A stretch of DNA of 64,000 nucleotides from Spiroplasma syrphidicola EA-1 (GTDB lineage: Bacteria > Bacillota_I > Bacilli_A > Mycoplasmatales > Mycoplasmataceae), in contig NC_021284.1 in assembly GCF_000400955.1 (NCBI RefSeq), positions 496,001 to 560,000 on the forward strand. Direction: 5' to 3'. The position numbers and the translations under genes were made by a program. Below the pieces are notes generated by a model. That model made no database searches. It was not told the DNA's origin and worked only from the letters and a program-made list of their open reading frames with translations. How positions within the stretch are numbered: the stretch's first letter is position 1; every line of letters begins with the position of its first letter. Of this stretch, positions 19,594 through 30,245 are shown in pieces.

Positions 19594-19887
19594 ATGGCAG
19601 ATAAAAGAGGAAAATGGTCCAAAGATGATAAAAATCTTATTTGAAAAGATTATATTGAAAATAAAATATTTGATATTTATGAAGAATATAAATTAAAAGA
19701 AATTGATTTAACACAAGAATCCTTATGCCCAGAATGTGGGGAAATAATTTTAAAAGCTCAATATCAAGGTTATCAACCTGATAAAGATTATTCTTGAGAT
19801 GTAGATCATATTAATGGCAATTATAGAGACAATAGATTAGAAAATTTGCAGCCAATGCATCCTTGATGCAATAAGTCAAAAGGATAA
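19594..19887 (+). CDS. HNH endonuclease-like protein, 97 aa
   Basis: The HNH core is visible: CPECGE near residue 45, WDVDHINGNYRDNRLENLQPMHPWCNKSKG at the end in outline (DH, N, H and the second Cys pair in order). The ribosome site GAAAGGAAAC precedes the ATG. HNH nucleases nick or cut DNA with a metal ion; in mobile elements they serve in transfer, packaging or defence. At 97 residues it is a minimal domain with a short N-terminal extension. Substrate unknown. Confidence 0.8.
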
Positions 19888-19991
19888 ATATTTGTATTAA
19901 TAAATATTACATATCTTATACATGTATTAAACATAGAAAACGAAATTTTATAAATATTTAAATTAAAAAGTAGAATTGGAGAAATAATAAA

Positions 19992-20594
19992 ATGTCTTAT
20001 ATAGAAGAATTATTATCTATGACATATGATGAATGTGTAGATAGTCTTTTAAAAAAATACGGTTCAGTACCAAAAGATTATTTTTTAGATGCAGACTGTA
20101 TAAAAAAAACTCCAGGAATAACTAGAGGTAAAGAAGGATTATATATTCATCATATTGATGAAGATAAAGCAATTTTACTTTCTACACCAGATCATGCGCG
20201 ATTAAACTCATTTGATTATCAAAAAGCTGATAGATTAGTATATTGTAATTTATTAGAGCATTTAGTATTACATATTAAAATAGTTGAATATCCTAATGTA
20301 GAGCAAAATTATGGTCAAATATGTGGCATTGGCGGAATTACTAATTTTATTGTTCCAGAATTAAATGATATTTATAGTGGGATTGTTTATAAACAAGAAT
20401 GAAAGAAAAAAGTAATTGAAGTAGTATTACCGTATAAAGCAGATTATCTAAAATGCATAAAAAAAATAGTTGATATGAATATACATGTACCTTTATTATC
20501 TTCATTTATCTTTAATGAAAAGGCTGGAATTTGAAGTAAAGATAAAAATGAGGAACTTTTTAGGGAACTTAAAAAAATAGGAGTAAAATACTAA
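19992..20594 (+). CDS. Putative HNH-like protein, 200 aa
   Basis: The central EGLYIHHIDEDKAILL and LVYCNLLEHLVLHIKI motifs resemble a widespread Firmicutes plasmid and phage protein with an HNH-like HH...N...H pattern. N-terminal region has KYGSVPKDYF. TGA-encoded Trp lies at residues 137 and about 180. Start follows TTGGAGAAATAA. Second HNH-like gene in a row, suggesting a local nuclease module. Biochemical activity not certain. Confidence 0.7.
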
Positions 20595-20623
20595 TTTATT
20601 CACAATTTAATTAGATATTAATT

Positions 20624-20914
20624 ATGGCAACAATAAATAAAGTTCATATCAAACATAATTGATATGCAAGAATGATTGAATTTCTTAATAAAGCAGAATA
20701 TAATTCAGCAACTAAATCTTGGCAAGCTTATCGAAACGACTTATTGCATTGAAATAATTGAGGGGATAAAAAACTAACGTACAAACCACCCGCCCTTGTG
20801 GAATATAAAAGAGGGCCAAGTGGTAAAGGTTATTATGAAATTAAAGCAGATCTGTTAAAAGAAGCTATTCAATTTTGAAGAGATAACTACGAAATAAAAT
20901 GAATGGGGGAATAA
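20624..20914 (+). CDS. Hypothetical protein, 96 aa
   Basis: Trp-rich (seven of them, five by TGA) and basic, with YKRGPSGKGYYEIKADLL near the C-terminus. No strong ribosome site precedes the ATG, so the start is less sure. Overlaps the next gene by 16 nt. No family recognised. Confidence 0.58.
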
Positions 20915-21090
20915 AGAAAACAAATACAAAACTAATTATTTTAATAATTTATACATTTATAATAGGCTTGATTGTATTTGGAATATTACAGTTGATAAGT
21001 TCAATTGGATCAATGATTAGTATATCAGCATTAGGAGTTATATTATTAATTTTAGGATGTTGGATATTAAAGAATATTAATAAAAAATAG
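20899..21090 (+). CDS. Small two-helix membrane protein, 63 aa
   Basis: Two hydrophobic segments (about residues 11-33 and 38-57) with a short loop and a basic end NINKK. It overlaps the previous gene, whose last codons supply no clear ribosome site. Function unknown; small hydrophobic proteins in such elements can be holin-like, toxin-like or surface-exclusion factors. Confidence 0.55.
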   Translation: MNGGIKKTNTKLIILIIYTFIIGLIVFGILQLISSIGSMISISALGVILLILGCWILKNINKK

Positions 21091-21166
21091 CAAAATATTA
21101 AAAGAATTGTGTAATAATAAAAATAGTTATTAAATTAAAAAATATAATAGGAATTAGGTATTTTTA

Positions 21167-21511
21167 ATGGAATCTTGAGTTGTAATTTTAATAAGTTTAT
21201 TTGGTGGTGGTGGTGCTTTAACTGCCTTAATTTGATTAATAATTTGGTGTGTTAGAGGTTGACATAAAATAAAGCAAGAAAAAGAAAAAACAAAGCAAAA
21301 ACAAATCGAATATAATGCTAAAATTACTATTGAACAATTAAGAAATGATCGTGAAAAATTAAAACAACAAAGTATTACAGAGAGAATAAAGATGCAAGTT
21401 CAAGATGAAAAAGAAAAAAGAAGAGAAGAGATTATGAGAAAATATCCTAATCCTCATAAATATCATGAAACTTTAAGAAAAGGACATAAAGGTACAAAAA
21501 CTAAAAAATAA
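21167..21511 (+). CDS. Single-pass membrane protein with coiled-coil tail, 114 aa
   Basis: A hydrophobic N-terminus with a Gly run (LISLFGGGGALTALIWLIIW) spans the membrane at residues 5-28, followed by about 70 residues of highly charged helix (KIKQEKEKTKQKQ and EKEKRREEIMRKY). Trp codons are mostly TGA. Possible AGGAATTAGG ribosome site at a distance. Family unknown; topology resembles mating-pair or phage-shock-like anchors. Confidence 0.65.
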
Positions 21512-21604
21512 TTTAAATATTGAATTAATTTTTAAAATATTATAAAATATGTATGATATCATATAAGAAACAATTATAGGATTTAATCAAAAAAGGTGAT
21601 ACAG

Positions 21605-22156
21605 ATGTTAAAAGGAACAAATAAATTATTGATTAATGAAACTCTTAAAAATCAATTATTAGATAACTTAGCAAATTTAATATTAATTGAATCAGCAGAT
21701 AGATATTTAGATTTATTGCAAAAACAAAAAACTGACTCAGTACCAGAAATAGTTTTATCATTTTTAGATGGAATTTTTGATTTTTTAGATAAAGATTTTA
21801 ATATAATAAAAGAAAATACAAATAATTTAATAAAAATGAATAAAAAAGAGATTAGACATTTTAATTCTGCTATTGATAAATCAAAAGAATATAAAAATAT
21901 CTGTTTAATGCTAATGACAGTTTATAATATTTTTAAAAATGAAAATTTAAAAAATAATATTGTATATGAATTATATAAACATTATGAATTATTAGAAAAT
22001 AAAAATATATCTATAAAAAAACAATATAATAATGGACAACATCAGATTAAAGAAATAAGTATTATTAATGAAACTAATTTACAAGAAAATTTAAAAAAGG
22101 ATGTTATAAATTTATTTAAAAAACATGGTAAAAATGATATATATTATAATTATTAA
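21605..22156 (+). CDS. Hypothetical helical protein, 183 aa
   Basis: The ATG follows AAAAAGGTGATACAG; an upstream in-frame GTG at 21,596 overlaps that site and is less likely. Predominantly helical, with a hydrophobic stretch NICLMLMTVYNIF near residue 100 and many Asn/Lys. No family recognised. Ends just before leader copy 4. Confidence 0.7.
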   Translation: MLKGTNKLLINETLKNQLLDNLANLILIESADRYLDLLQKQKTDSVPEIVLSFLDGIFDFLDKDFNIIKENTNNLIKMNKKEIRHFNSAIDKSKEYKNICLMLMTVYNIFKNENLKNNIVYELYKHYELLENKNISIKKQYNNGQHQIKEISIINETNLQENLKKDVINLFKKHGKNDIYYNY

Positions 22157-22172
22157 TATTTCATTTTTATAG

Positions 22173-22255
22173 TATAATATTTGTGTAGATGACCAAATGA
22201 CACATGCTACGATTTTTATCGTATGCATGTGTTTTTTTATTTGGTAAAGGACAAA
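22173..22255 (+). promoter_or_regulatory. ICE leader element, copy 4
   Basis: TATAAT at 22,173-22,178 and the element at 22,185-22,255 (71 nt). All stems are conserved. It is 21 nt before the primase start and heads the primase-relaxase-surface protein unit. Confidence 0.8.
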
Positions 22256-22276
22256 TATTAATAAAGGTAAATAAAT

Positions 22277-23314
22277 ATGTTAGAGGTATTTCGTGATTAT
22301 TTAAAATTATCGAAAAGAGGGCGAAATTATGTTGCAATTTGTCCTTTTCATAGTGATTCGCATCCTAGTTTATCAGTATCGGTAGAAAAACAAGTTTGGC
22401 GTTGTTTTGTTTGCAATGTTGGTGGAACAGTTGAATATTTTGTTGCTAAAATAGAAAATCTTTCAATTAATGAAGCTAAGCAATTAATTGCAGTTAAATA
22501 TAATTTAGATCAGCAACAGACAATTACACAGGCAAAACTAGTCCCTCAAACTGAAAAAGATAAATTATATCAATTGAACAATTTAACCATGTTATATTTC
22601 AAAAATAGTCTAAATACAATAAGTGGCGTAACAGCAAAAGAATACTTACTTAATAGAAAATATTCTGAACAAACAATTGATGAATTTGATTTAGGATATT
22701 CCAATAATGATGATCTAATTAACTTTTTACTAAAAAAAGGTTATGGCCAAGAAGAATTAATTAAAGCTAATTTAGCTAGACTAAACTATAAAGATGAATT
22801 GTGCAGTGTTTTTAAAGAACGTGTTATGATTCCGATTAAAAATGAAAACAATCAAGTTGTTGGTTTTTCTGGCAGAGATTTAACAAATACAAGTCAAATA
22901 AAATATCTTAATTCAGCAGAAACAGATGTGTTTACTAAAAGTAATATATTATTTAATTTAAATAAAATTCCGGAATTTCAAAAAGAAATTACGGTTGTTG
23001 AAGGTTATATGGATGTTATTTCATTGGCCCAAAACGGAATTCCAGCAGTTGCTTTAATGGGAACTAATTTATCAAGAAATCAAATTTCCATACTATCAAA
23101 GCGTTTTGATAAAGTTAATGTTTTTCTAGATAATGATAATCCAGGAAGACTAGCTAGTGAAAAAATAAATAACTTATTGGCAAATGCAGGAATAACTGTG
23201 AACGTAATTAAAAATAATAGTCAGTATAAAGATGCTGATGAAATTTGTCAAAGCAAGAGTTTCGATTTATTAAAACAATTATACAAAAATGAGGCGGAAT
23301 ATGAGCTTGAATAA
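22277..23314 (+). CDS. Short DnaG-type primase, 345 aa
   Basis: Synthesises RNA primers on single-stranded DNA, probably to complete the transferred strand in the recipient. A CHC2-type zinc finger uses Cys22, His25, Cys43 and Cys46. The catalytic core has a Toprim domain with VVEGYMDV (Glu242, Asp246) and LDNDNPGR (Asp285, Asp287). Chromosomal DnaG has about 600 residues; this protein lacks the C-terminal helicase-interaction domain, as in many plasmid primases. Start follows AAAGGTAAAT. It overlaps the relaxase gene by 14 nt, linking priming and transfer. Confidence 0.93.
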   Translation: MLEVFRDYLKLSKRGRNYVAICPFHSDSHPSLSVSVEKQVWRCFVCNVGGTVEYFVAKIENLSINEAKQLIAVKYNLDQQQTITQAKLVPQTEKDKLYQLNNLTMLYFKNSLNTISGVTAKEYLLNRKYSEQTIDEFDLGYSNNDDLINFLLKKGYGQEELIKANLARLNYKDELCSVFKERVMIPIKNENNQVVGFSGRDLTNTSQIKYLNSAETDVFTKSNILFNLNKIPEFQKEITVVEGYMDVISLAQNGIPAVALMGTNLSRNQISILSKRFDKVNVFLDNDNPGRLASEKINNLLANAGITVNVIKNNSQYKDADEICQSKSFDLLKQLYKNEAEYELE

Positions 23315-24626
23315 AACTGGCGGGTATAAGCATGCTGATCAAAGTGTCCCGGTAATTTGAAAGATAATTCGGTTTTCAAAAAACAGTGAAAAATTTCAGT
23401 CCAAACGAAAATATTATAAAAGCGGCGATTATTGAAAATACATTACTAGACCAGAAGCATTATGTAAATGCTGTTTAAATAATGATAAACTAAAAAACTT
23501 AAAAAATGCTGAATCAGCAAAAGACTATACTAAAAAAATTAATGAAATTTCTAAAAGTGAAGATAAAAAAGATACCGGAATTTATGCTAATGGCAAAAAA
23601 CTAACCCCAGCACAAGCAGATGAAATGAGTAGCAAAATAAAAAATCTTGAAGAAAATCAATTACTGTGGGATTGTGTATTAAGTTTTTCAAATGATTTTG
23701 AAAAGGAATACAATTTGCATAATCGTGAACAAATTGCTGAAGTAATTGATTCTAATATTAAAAAATACTTTCGTAAAGCTGGATTAGATCCAAACAATTT
23801 AGACTATTGATTTGTTGTCCATGACAATACTGAAAATATTCATGCTCATATTGGGTTTATGGAAAAAGAGCCAAAATCATTGGCAAAAGGGGGTAAGGAA
23901 TTTAAGTATCGTGAAATGGGTAAAATATCAGAAGAAGCTAATGAATATTTTCGGTTTCAAACTCAGCAATATGTTGAAAATAGAAGAGAATTTTTTAAAG
24001 AGTTACGAACAAAGCGAGATGAAATAACACCAAAATTTAGGATGCAAGTTCATAATGATATTAAAAATAATTCCGATGAATTAACTAATTTAATTAAAAC
24101 TTATTTAACAGATGTTCCAATCCATAAGAATGGTAAGCATTTTAAATATGGAGAGTTATATAAAACTGCTCCCGAAAAACAACTACAACTTCGTAATATT
24201 GTTAATTATGTAATTCAGAATAATGATGATCTTAAATTTCAGTTTGATGACTATGTAATAAGTTTACAAACTCACCGTGATCAATTAATTAAGGATAGTG
24301 AAAATAATAAAACAGCTATTGATAAAGCAAATAAATGATATTGAAAAGAAATTTATGGTGATGGATTATATCGAAGACTATCTAATGCATTTTTAAATAC
24401 TTTATACTTTAAACCAAAGCGAGCAAGAAAAGCAAAATATCCGCCAGGATTATATGAGGGAATAAACAAACCTTTTAATTGAAAATATAATTCATTATCA
24501 AAATTGACTTATGAATTATCTCAACAATTTGGTGGTGCAATGCAAAATGCCATGAATAATTTTAGACAATTACAGAATGAAATTCATAACGTTAATAGTT
24601 ATGAAATCAAAGCAAAGGGGGAATAA
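23301..24626 (+). CDS. mob: MobL-type relaxase, 441 aa
   Basis: Nicks the origin of transfer and pilots the single strand through the channel. The metal-binding histidines are visible as VVHDN (His174) and IHAHIGF (His181, His183), spaced as in MobL/MobP relaxases of Firmicutes. A CKCC cluster occurs near residue 57. Candidate catalytic tyrosines lie in the N-terminal 50 residues (GGYKHAD, KYYKSGDYW). It overlaps the primase gene and is followed 3 nt later by the surface-protein gene, so all three are co-expressed behind leader copy 4. Reaching full length needs TGA as Trp. Confidence 0.85.
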
Positions 24627-24629
24627 ACT

Positions 24630-27527
24630 TTGAAAGTATTATTATCAATTATCACAGCATCAACTTTATTAACAGCACCAATTTTATCATTAACAACACA
24701 TCAAATAATTTCATTATATAGTAATTTAAAAGGAACACCATTTCACCCAGATATTAAAATATCAACAAAAGCAGAAGAGCGTAATAGACAAGAAGGTAAC
24801 TTAAATCATTCAGAAAAAAAGGGGTATCCTGGATATACATCTATTACATGAATAAATTATGCTGATTCATGAGAAGAATTTAAACAATATTATAAAACTA
24901 TTACTTTATATACTTCTGGTTATGCTGATGGAAAAGAAGCCGGGAGAAAGGATTTTGGGGATGTCTCTATAACTATTGCAAATCTTGAACAGATATCAAG
25001 TTGACATAGTGATGATATTTTAAGAGCAAGTGGGTCTCCCTATTGTCTTGTATATACATCAAAAAACTTTACTTTTGGTTCTTATGATCAATCAGGAGTC
25101 TATTGAGATGCAATTGTTTCTGGAACTTTAATCCAATTTAGATTTTTTTTGTGAACAAAAGCACATCAAGCTGGAACAGGATCTATTTGATCAGAAGCAT
25201 ACATTAATTTTAATGGAGGTATTGTTTCATCAAAATGAAATTTAAATTCTATAAAGAATAATTTATCAATTGCTTTATCTAATGAAATTAACTTTGTTTC
25301 AAATTACTCTGGAAGTCTAATTGACCAACGTAATATTAAAGACCCAACAGGTAAAAATAATGATTTAACCTCACTATTAAGCGCTAAAATTTCAAATGTT
25401 TTGGGAAATGAATATAATGATTGAAAACAATATATTCAACCGTATTCTTTTAGTGATTTAACACGAAAAGCAACAACTATTATTAAATTTAAAAATCCTA
25501 CTACTAATCAGCAAGAAGTTTGGTCATTTGAAACACCAATAAAAATTACGTTATCAAAAGACTATTGAAGTAATGAGTTGAATGAACGATTGCATATTTT
25601 ACCTGGTAAAGTAGTTAATCCAGATGATTCAACAAAAGGAATGGTTACAGATGCACCTGAACAATTGGCTCCACCTGATACTTCAAAGAATTATGGGGGT
25701 AAATGACGTTATCACACAACAGTTGGATTAGAATTTGATGCTTTAGAGCAAGCAGAAGATGTTACAGTTAATCCCGAATGAGTTGAAATAAATGGCGTCA
25801 AAATTGATGTTTTAGATAATAAGTTTATTGCTACACTAGAAGATAATCGTATTAAGGGCGAAGAAAAAAATGATTATTCCATTGTAATCCGCCATAAAGA
25901 TAGTGAATATGATATTATGTATACTATTGATATTGTTATTGAAACGTTAGTACCAAATTTAAAGCTAAAATGGCATGCATGAGATCCAGAACACAATCCA
26001 AAGCAAAAAGAATTAATTACTCCGAATTTGGAAAATGGACAACCTAATCCTAAATATGATAAAGAAATCAATCCGGATACTGGGACAAAAACACAAATAA
26101 TTTGAGTTAAACAAAAATCAACTGTGCCTTTTCCGTTAGATCCATTAAATAAAAATGGGGAAGTTATAAACCCAGAAAAGAATCCAGAAGAATATGATTT
26201 AGGTTTTATTGCCGAAGGTTCAGTTGTTGGAAAAGGGGTAAACCAGACTTTTTCAAGTGAAGCAATAAAAAATGTTTACCGGGAAGGGATTGATGAAAAA
26301 TCATTTAAAGCTTTTGAAACTCCTAATGATAGACAAAGAAACCAAAAAATAACTTCAAACTCAGCAACGCAGTATTGATCAGATAGTGGAATTTGACATT
26401 ATACAGTAGAAATGTCTGACAAAACTACGGCACAAAAATATGCTATTATTGGTCCTGAATATCAAAATCAGTACCCCCGTTTTTTAGATGTTATTGAAAA
26501 TAATCAAGCAGTCGAATTTTGAACAACAATTCATGGTGTTCATTTAAAAAATTATTTATCCACTTATAAGAATTTAGATTCTACCGGGATTGCGCAATTG
26601 AATTATGAACAAGTTGCCGCTTATTGAAAAGATTATACAAGTGATATTATTGCCCAAAAAATTCCGCCAAATCCAACTCCTGAAAACTACAAGGATATTA
26701 GCGGTAATATAGATGTTTTAAAATTAAATGAAGAAGAAGTTAATCCTATTCGTGATGCAATTATTGATAAAGTTAAAAAATACATTAACAAATTTACCAA
26801 TAAAGCCATTCTTGGAATTGATTATCAAATTCAAACCCCTGATGGTAAAGATATTACAGTTGATGCATCCGGGTTTGAACCTTTGCTAAATAATAAAGAT
26901 AATCCACAATTTCTAACAGTTTCAGTTAATACTTTAGTTACTTCAACACTTTTAATTGGTAACGCGACTTTGTCAATCCGTAATTCCTCAACTTATAATC
27001 CAGAAACTAGTTATGATTTAAGTGCAATTCAGTTTAAAAATTATCAATATAATTTTTCTAAGTTTAGTACTGAACAATTAAGAAATTGAATTTATGAAGA
27101 TGTTGAAAACTACATGACTAGCTATAAATATAATGATATTGATCTAAATGAAGACTATGGAATTTCAGCAAATAAAATTCCTGATGAAAATCCCGAAACA
27201 CATGCAAATACACCAGGAGATTTATCAGATGCTGTTTTAAATGAATTTTTAAAGGCAGAAACTTCTGTTTCAACTTTAAAACTATTCATTTATTCAGCTT
27301 CAACAAGTGATAAAACAACAGGTTATTCAGAATATACATTGATAAATGATTCTGAGTCTGAAATTGTTCCCCCAGACCCTCCAACGCCACCAGACCCAAA
27401 TAAACCGCATGCTAATTCCCAACATAAATATTTATCATGGTTATTACCAATAATTTTATTGCCAATTGTAGGTTTAGGAATATTTATGACATGGTTTATT
27501 ATTCGCCGACGTAAAAAAATTAGATAA
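24630..27527 (+). CDS. Large surface protein, adhesin-like, 965 aa
   Basis: The start is TTG at 24,630, preceded by AAGGGGGAATAAAC. A signal peptide (MKVLLSIITASTLLTAP) opens a 920-residue extracellular part; a Pro-rich stalk (VPPDPPTPPDPNKP), a final transmembrane helix (LLPIILLPIVGLGIFMTWFII) and the basic tail RRRKKIR anchor the C-terminus. Genes for adhesion-related proteins next to mob and tra genes are known from Spiroplasma citri and S. kunkelii plasmids; this gene has the same position and architecture, but sarpin repeats are not obvious. It may mediate mating contact or insect-cell adhesion. Confidence 0.82.
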
Positions 27528-27538
27528 CTAAAATATTT

Positions 27539-27567
27539 AATCCTATTTATTAAATAGGATTTTTTTA
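27539..27567 (+). terminator. Intrinsic terminator after the surface protein
   Basis: AATCCTATTTA pairs with TAAATAGGATT, then a T-run. Nearly the same sequence as the terminator at 17,582. Confidence 0.88.
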
Positions 27568-27678
27568 TTTTATGTTAAGATAAAAATAACTATTTACAGA
27601 AAATTATAGATTACAGAATGTATCAAAGAAAACAAAATATTAGGATTCAATCAGATCAGAATAGGGGTAAAAAATATT

Positions 27679-29178
27679 ATGTACCAAAATAGTATTAATT
27701 TTTCTTTGTATCAAAATGACTATTCACAAAATATTTTTAAACAAATTGAAATGTTTAAGAATTTTGAAGAAGAAGTTAAAAATAAAACTAGAAAAGCTAT
27801 TCAAGAACATTATGAAGAATTGGATTTACATTTACGTAGAAAATACTCAAATAATAATAAAGGATATATTCTTTATGGTAAGCGTCCAGCCACTTTAATT
27901 ACTGAATGAGGACCAGTTACTTATGAAAGAACAAGATTTCGTTATTATGATCGAAAAGAGTATAAACATAAATATGTTTTTTTGTTAGATGTTGAAATTG
28001 GCCGTAAACCTTATCAACGCCTACATTTTGATTTATATGTTAAAATTTTAAAAGAACTTGATAGTGGTAAACGCTACCGGGATATTTTAGATAAATATAA
28101 GTATTCAGAAATTTCATTAATGACAATTTCAAACATTAACCGAAGTATTAATTTGCAAGAGTATAATAATTTTTGTTCTAATTTTGATAAGAAAAAAATT
28201 AAGTTCAAAGAAAAATATTTGTATGTCGGCATTGATGATACATACACCAATATTTTTAATTACAACAAAAAATTACGAAAGAAAGAAATTAGTAAAAGTA
28301 CAATCCGGATGGCATATGCTCATACCGGTTTTGATAAAAAAAAGTCAATTAATAATCGTAGAGTTTTAAAAGATAAAAAATTATTTATGATTTTAAATGA
28401 CAAAGGGAAAAATGAATTATACAATTATGATCAAAAATTGTATAAGTTTCTAAATGAAAACTATGAGTTAAAAGATAAGAAAGTTGTTATTCTTGGAGAT
28501 GGGGCGACATGAATTAAAACAACGGCATCACAACTTCATGGCGATATTGTTTTAGATGAATTTCATTTAAAAAAGTATTTACATCAATGTTTTAGTTTTC
28601 GTAGGTTTAAACTAAAAATAAAAGGTTATTTAAATTCAATCGAAATTAAAAAGCGAGCAATATATTATGACCTGGAAGCATTTATTAAAAATGGTGATGT
28701 AACTAATTTAATAAAATATATTGAAGATTTATTAACACCACTTTATCAAAATAAATTTGTGTTTTTAAGACATAAAAATGTTCAAATTCAAGAACTTTTA
28801 AAATATGTTAAAAATAACAAAGAAGGAATTAATAATTATAGTAAAGAATACTATATTGGTTCACAAACTGAATCGCAAATTTCCCATAATGTTAAGTCTT
28901 TAAAATCATACGGGGCAAAGGCATATAGTAAAACAACATTTTCCAATATGTTAAGCATGAGAATGGCCAAAGTAAATGGATGAGATCCAATTGATATTAT
29001 TATCAATGATTATAATGATGAAATTAAAGCTAGAAAGAATTATTTTTTCCAAAATATTTGAGTAAAGAACAATATTGATGAAGAATATATTCCAAAGCAA
29101 GGTTCTGTGCCAATTTTAAAATCAAGAACTAGCTCATTTGCTAGGGCAGTTCGAGGTATTTTAAGTACTAAAAACTAA
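27679..29178 (+). CDS. UPF0236 / ISLre2-family DDE transposase, 499 aa
   Basis: Full-length member of the UPF0236 family: N-terminal coiled region, KRPATLITEWGPVTYERTRF motif near residue 68, LYVGIDDTY near 185, VVILGDGATWIK near 270 and LDEFHLKKY near 288, which hold acidic catalytic candidates. It cuts and joins DNA ends. The frame is intact using TGA as Trp. It is the last gene of the ICE region, directly before core chromosome. Either it is an independent insertion sequence or the recombinase that moves the whole element. No terminal inverted repeats could be identified by eye. Confidence 0.9.
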
Positions 29179-29213
29179 CATATTTATTTAAAGCTTTAAT
29201 AAAAAAATATTAG

Positions 29214-29237
29214 CTAATTTATAAAATTAGTACTTTT
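29214..29237 (+). terminator. Intrinsic terminator after the transposase
   Basis: CTAATTT (29,214-29,220) pairs with AAATTAG (29,224-29,230), followed by TACTTTTTT. Confidence 0.7.
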
Positions 29238-29301
29238 TTGTATTGTAATTTTTGCTAAAAATGGTTTAATAAATATAAGTAAATAAGATTTTTCATCTTC
29301 T

Positions 29302-29330
29302 AAATGCTTATAATGTAAAAATAAGCATTT
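29302..29330. repeat. Perfect 10-bp inverted repeat in the junction region
   Basis: AAATGCTTAT and ATAAGCATTT separated by 9 nt, without a T-run. It lies between the transposase and the first chromosomal gene and could mark an element end or bind a regulator. Confidence 0.6.
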
Positions 29331-29406
29331 AAAAATATGCCTCAACAACCACATAATTTATTCCATCGTCAGAGAAGTTAGAATTTAAGAATTGAAAAAT
29401 TTATGA

Positions 29407-29412
29407 TATAAT
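29407..29412 (+). promoter_or_regulatory. Probable -10 box
   Basis: TATAAT in TATGATATAATATTAACG, 48 nt before the 29,460 start. No good -35 is visible at 17 nt. Confidence 0.5.
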
Positions 29413-29459
29413 ATTAACGTTAAGTATATTTTATTAAATACAACAAAGGGGATTCCTAG

Positions 29460-30197
29460 ATGAAAAAAGATATGATAGTTCTGAAAATTCCAGAATTTAT
29501 TTCCTTAGAACCAGAAGAAAATATTAGAAATGTGAAAGCTAATGCTGAATATCAATTTGACTATGGTAGTTGAAAAACTATTGTCTATTCTTCAAATAAA
29601 ATTAAGTTTATTTTCCGTTACATGCAAGGAATTTTCAAATGGTTAAGTGATGTTGTTTCGTTAGATGATTTTATAATTAGTATTAGTGCAATTGATTCAG
29701 ATAAATTTAATATTTCGTTATTTAAAAATGACATTCATTTGTTAAATTGTAATTTAGCAACAGGTTTCTATTTGATTGCTGAATCAGAATGAGCTGATCG
29801 AATTACTGAGCATCATTCATCAAGTTTTGATATTGTTGATAATAATTTAATTCATAATACAATTGAAACAAACCAATGAAAAGGCGAAGAAGGATTTGGC
29901 AAATTTGTTAGTTTAATTCTAATGTTAACACGTGATTTTGATGGAATTGACTTAAATGAATTACCAATTCAATGAATGATTGAATTTAAAGATGGTAAAT
30001 TAGCAATGTCAAGAATTAGAATGCAAATCCAATCATTACAAAATCGTAATCGTCCTGAAAATATGTTATTATCAGAGGAAGAAGAAATCAACAATCTTAA
30101 TGAAGAAGGAATAGATTTTAGTAAACGTCCTAATTTAAATGTTAATGATCAACCAATTGAAGAACCAACATGAAATAAATATTATGATAAAAAATAA
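29460..30197 (+). CDS. Hypothetical protein, 245 aa
   Basis: The ATG follows AAAGGGGATTCCT. Soluble, without signal peptide or obvious domain; contains WKGEEGFGKFVSLILMLTRDFDGIDLNELPIQW-like conserved-looking core around residues 140-175 and an acidic, low-complexity tail. Codon use and spacing look like a stable chromosomal gene. The first gene after the ICE; function unknown. Confidence 0.75.
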
Positions 30198-30224
30198 ACA
30201 TCCTAAAAATAGTATGTTTTTTTA
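30198..30224 (+). terminator. Intrinsic terminator
   Basis: ACATCCTA pairs with TAGTATGT (one mismatch) around AAAA, followed by a T-run. Confidence 0.65.
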
Positions 30225-30245
30225 TTCTTTTTTTATTAATTACGA

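Noticed and set aside
1-29400. Tyrosine or serine integrase for the ICE
   Set aside because: Searched by motif in all frames; no R-H-R-Y or serine recombinase pattern was seen. It may lie left of the window or be replaced by the DDE transposase.
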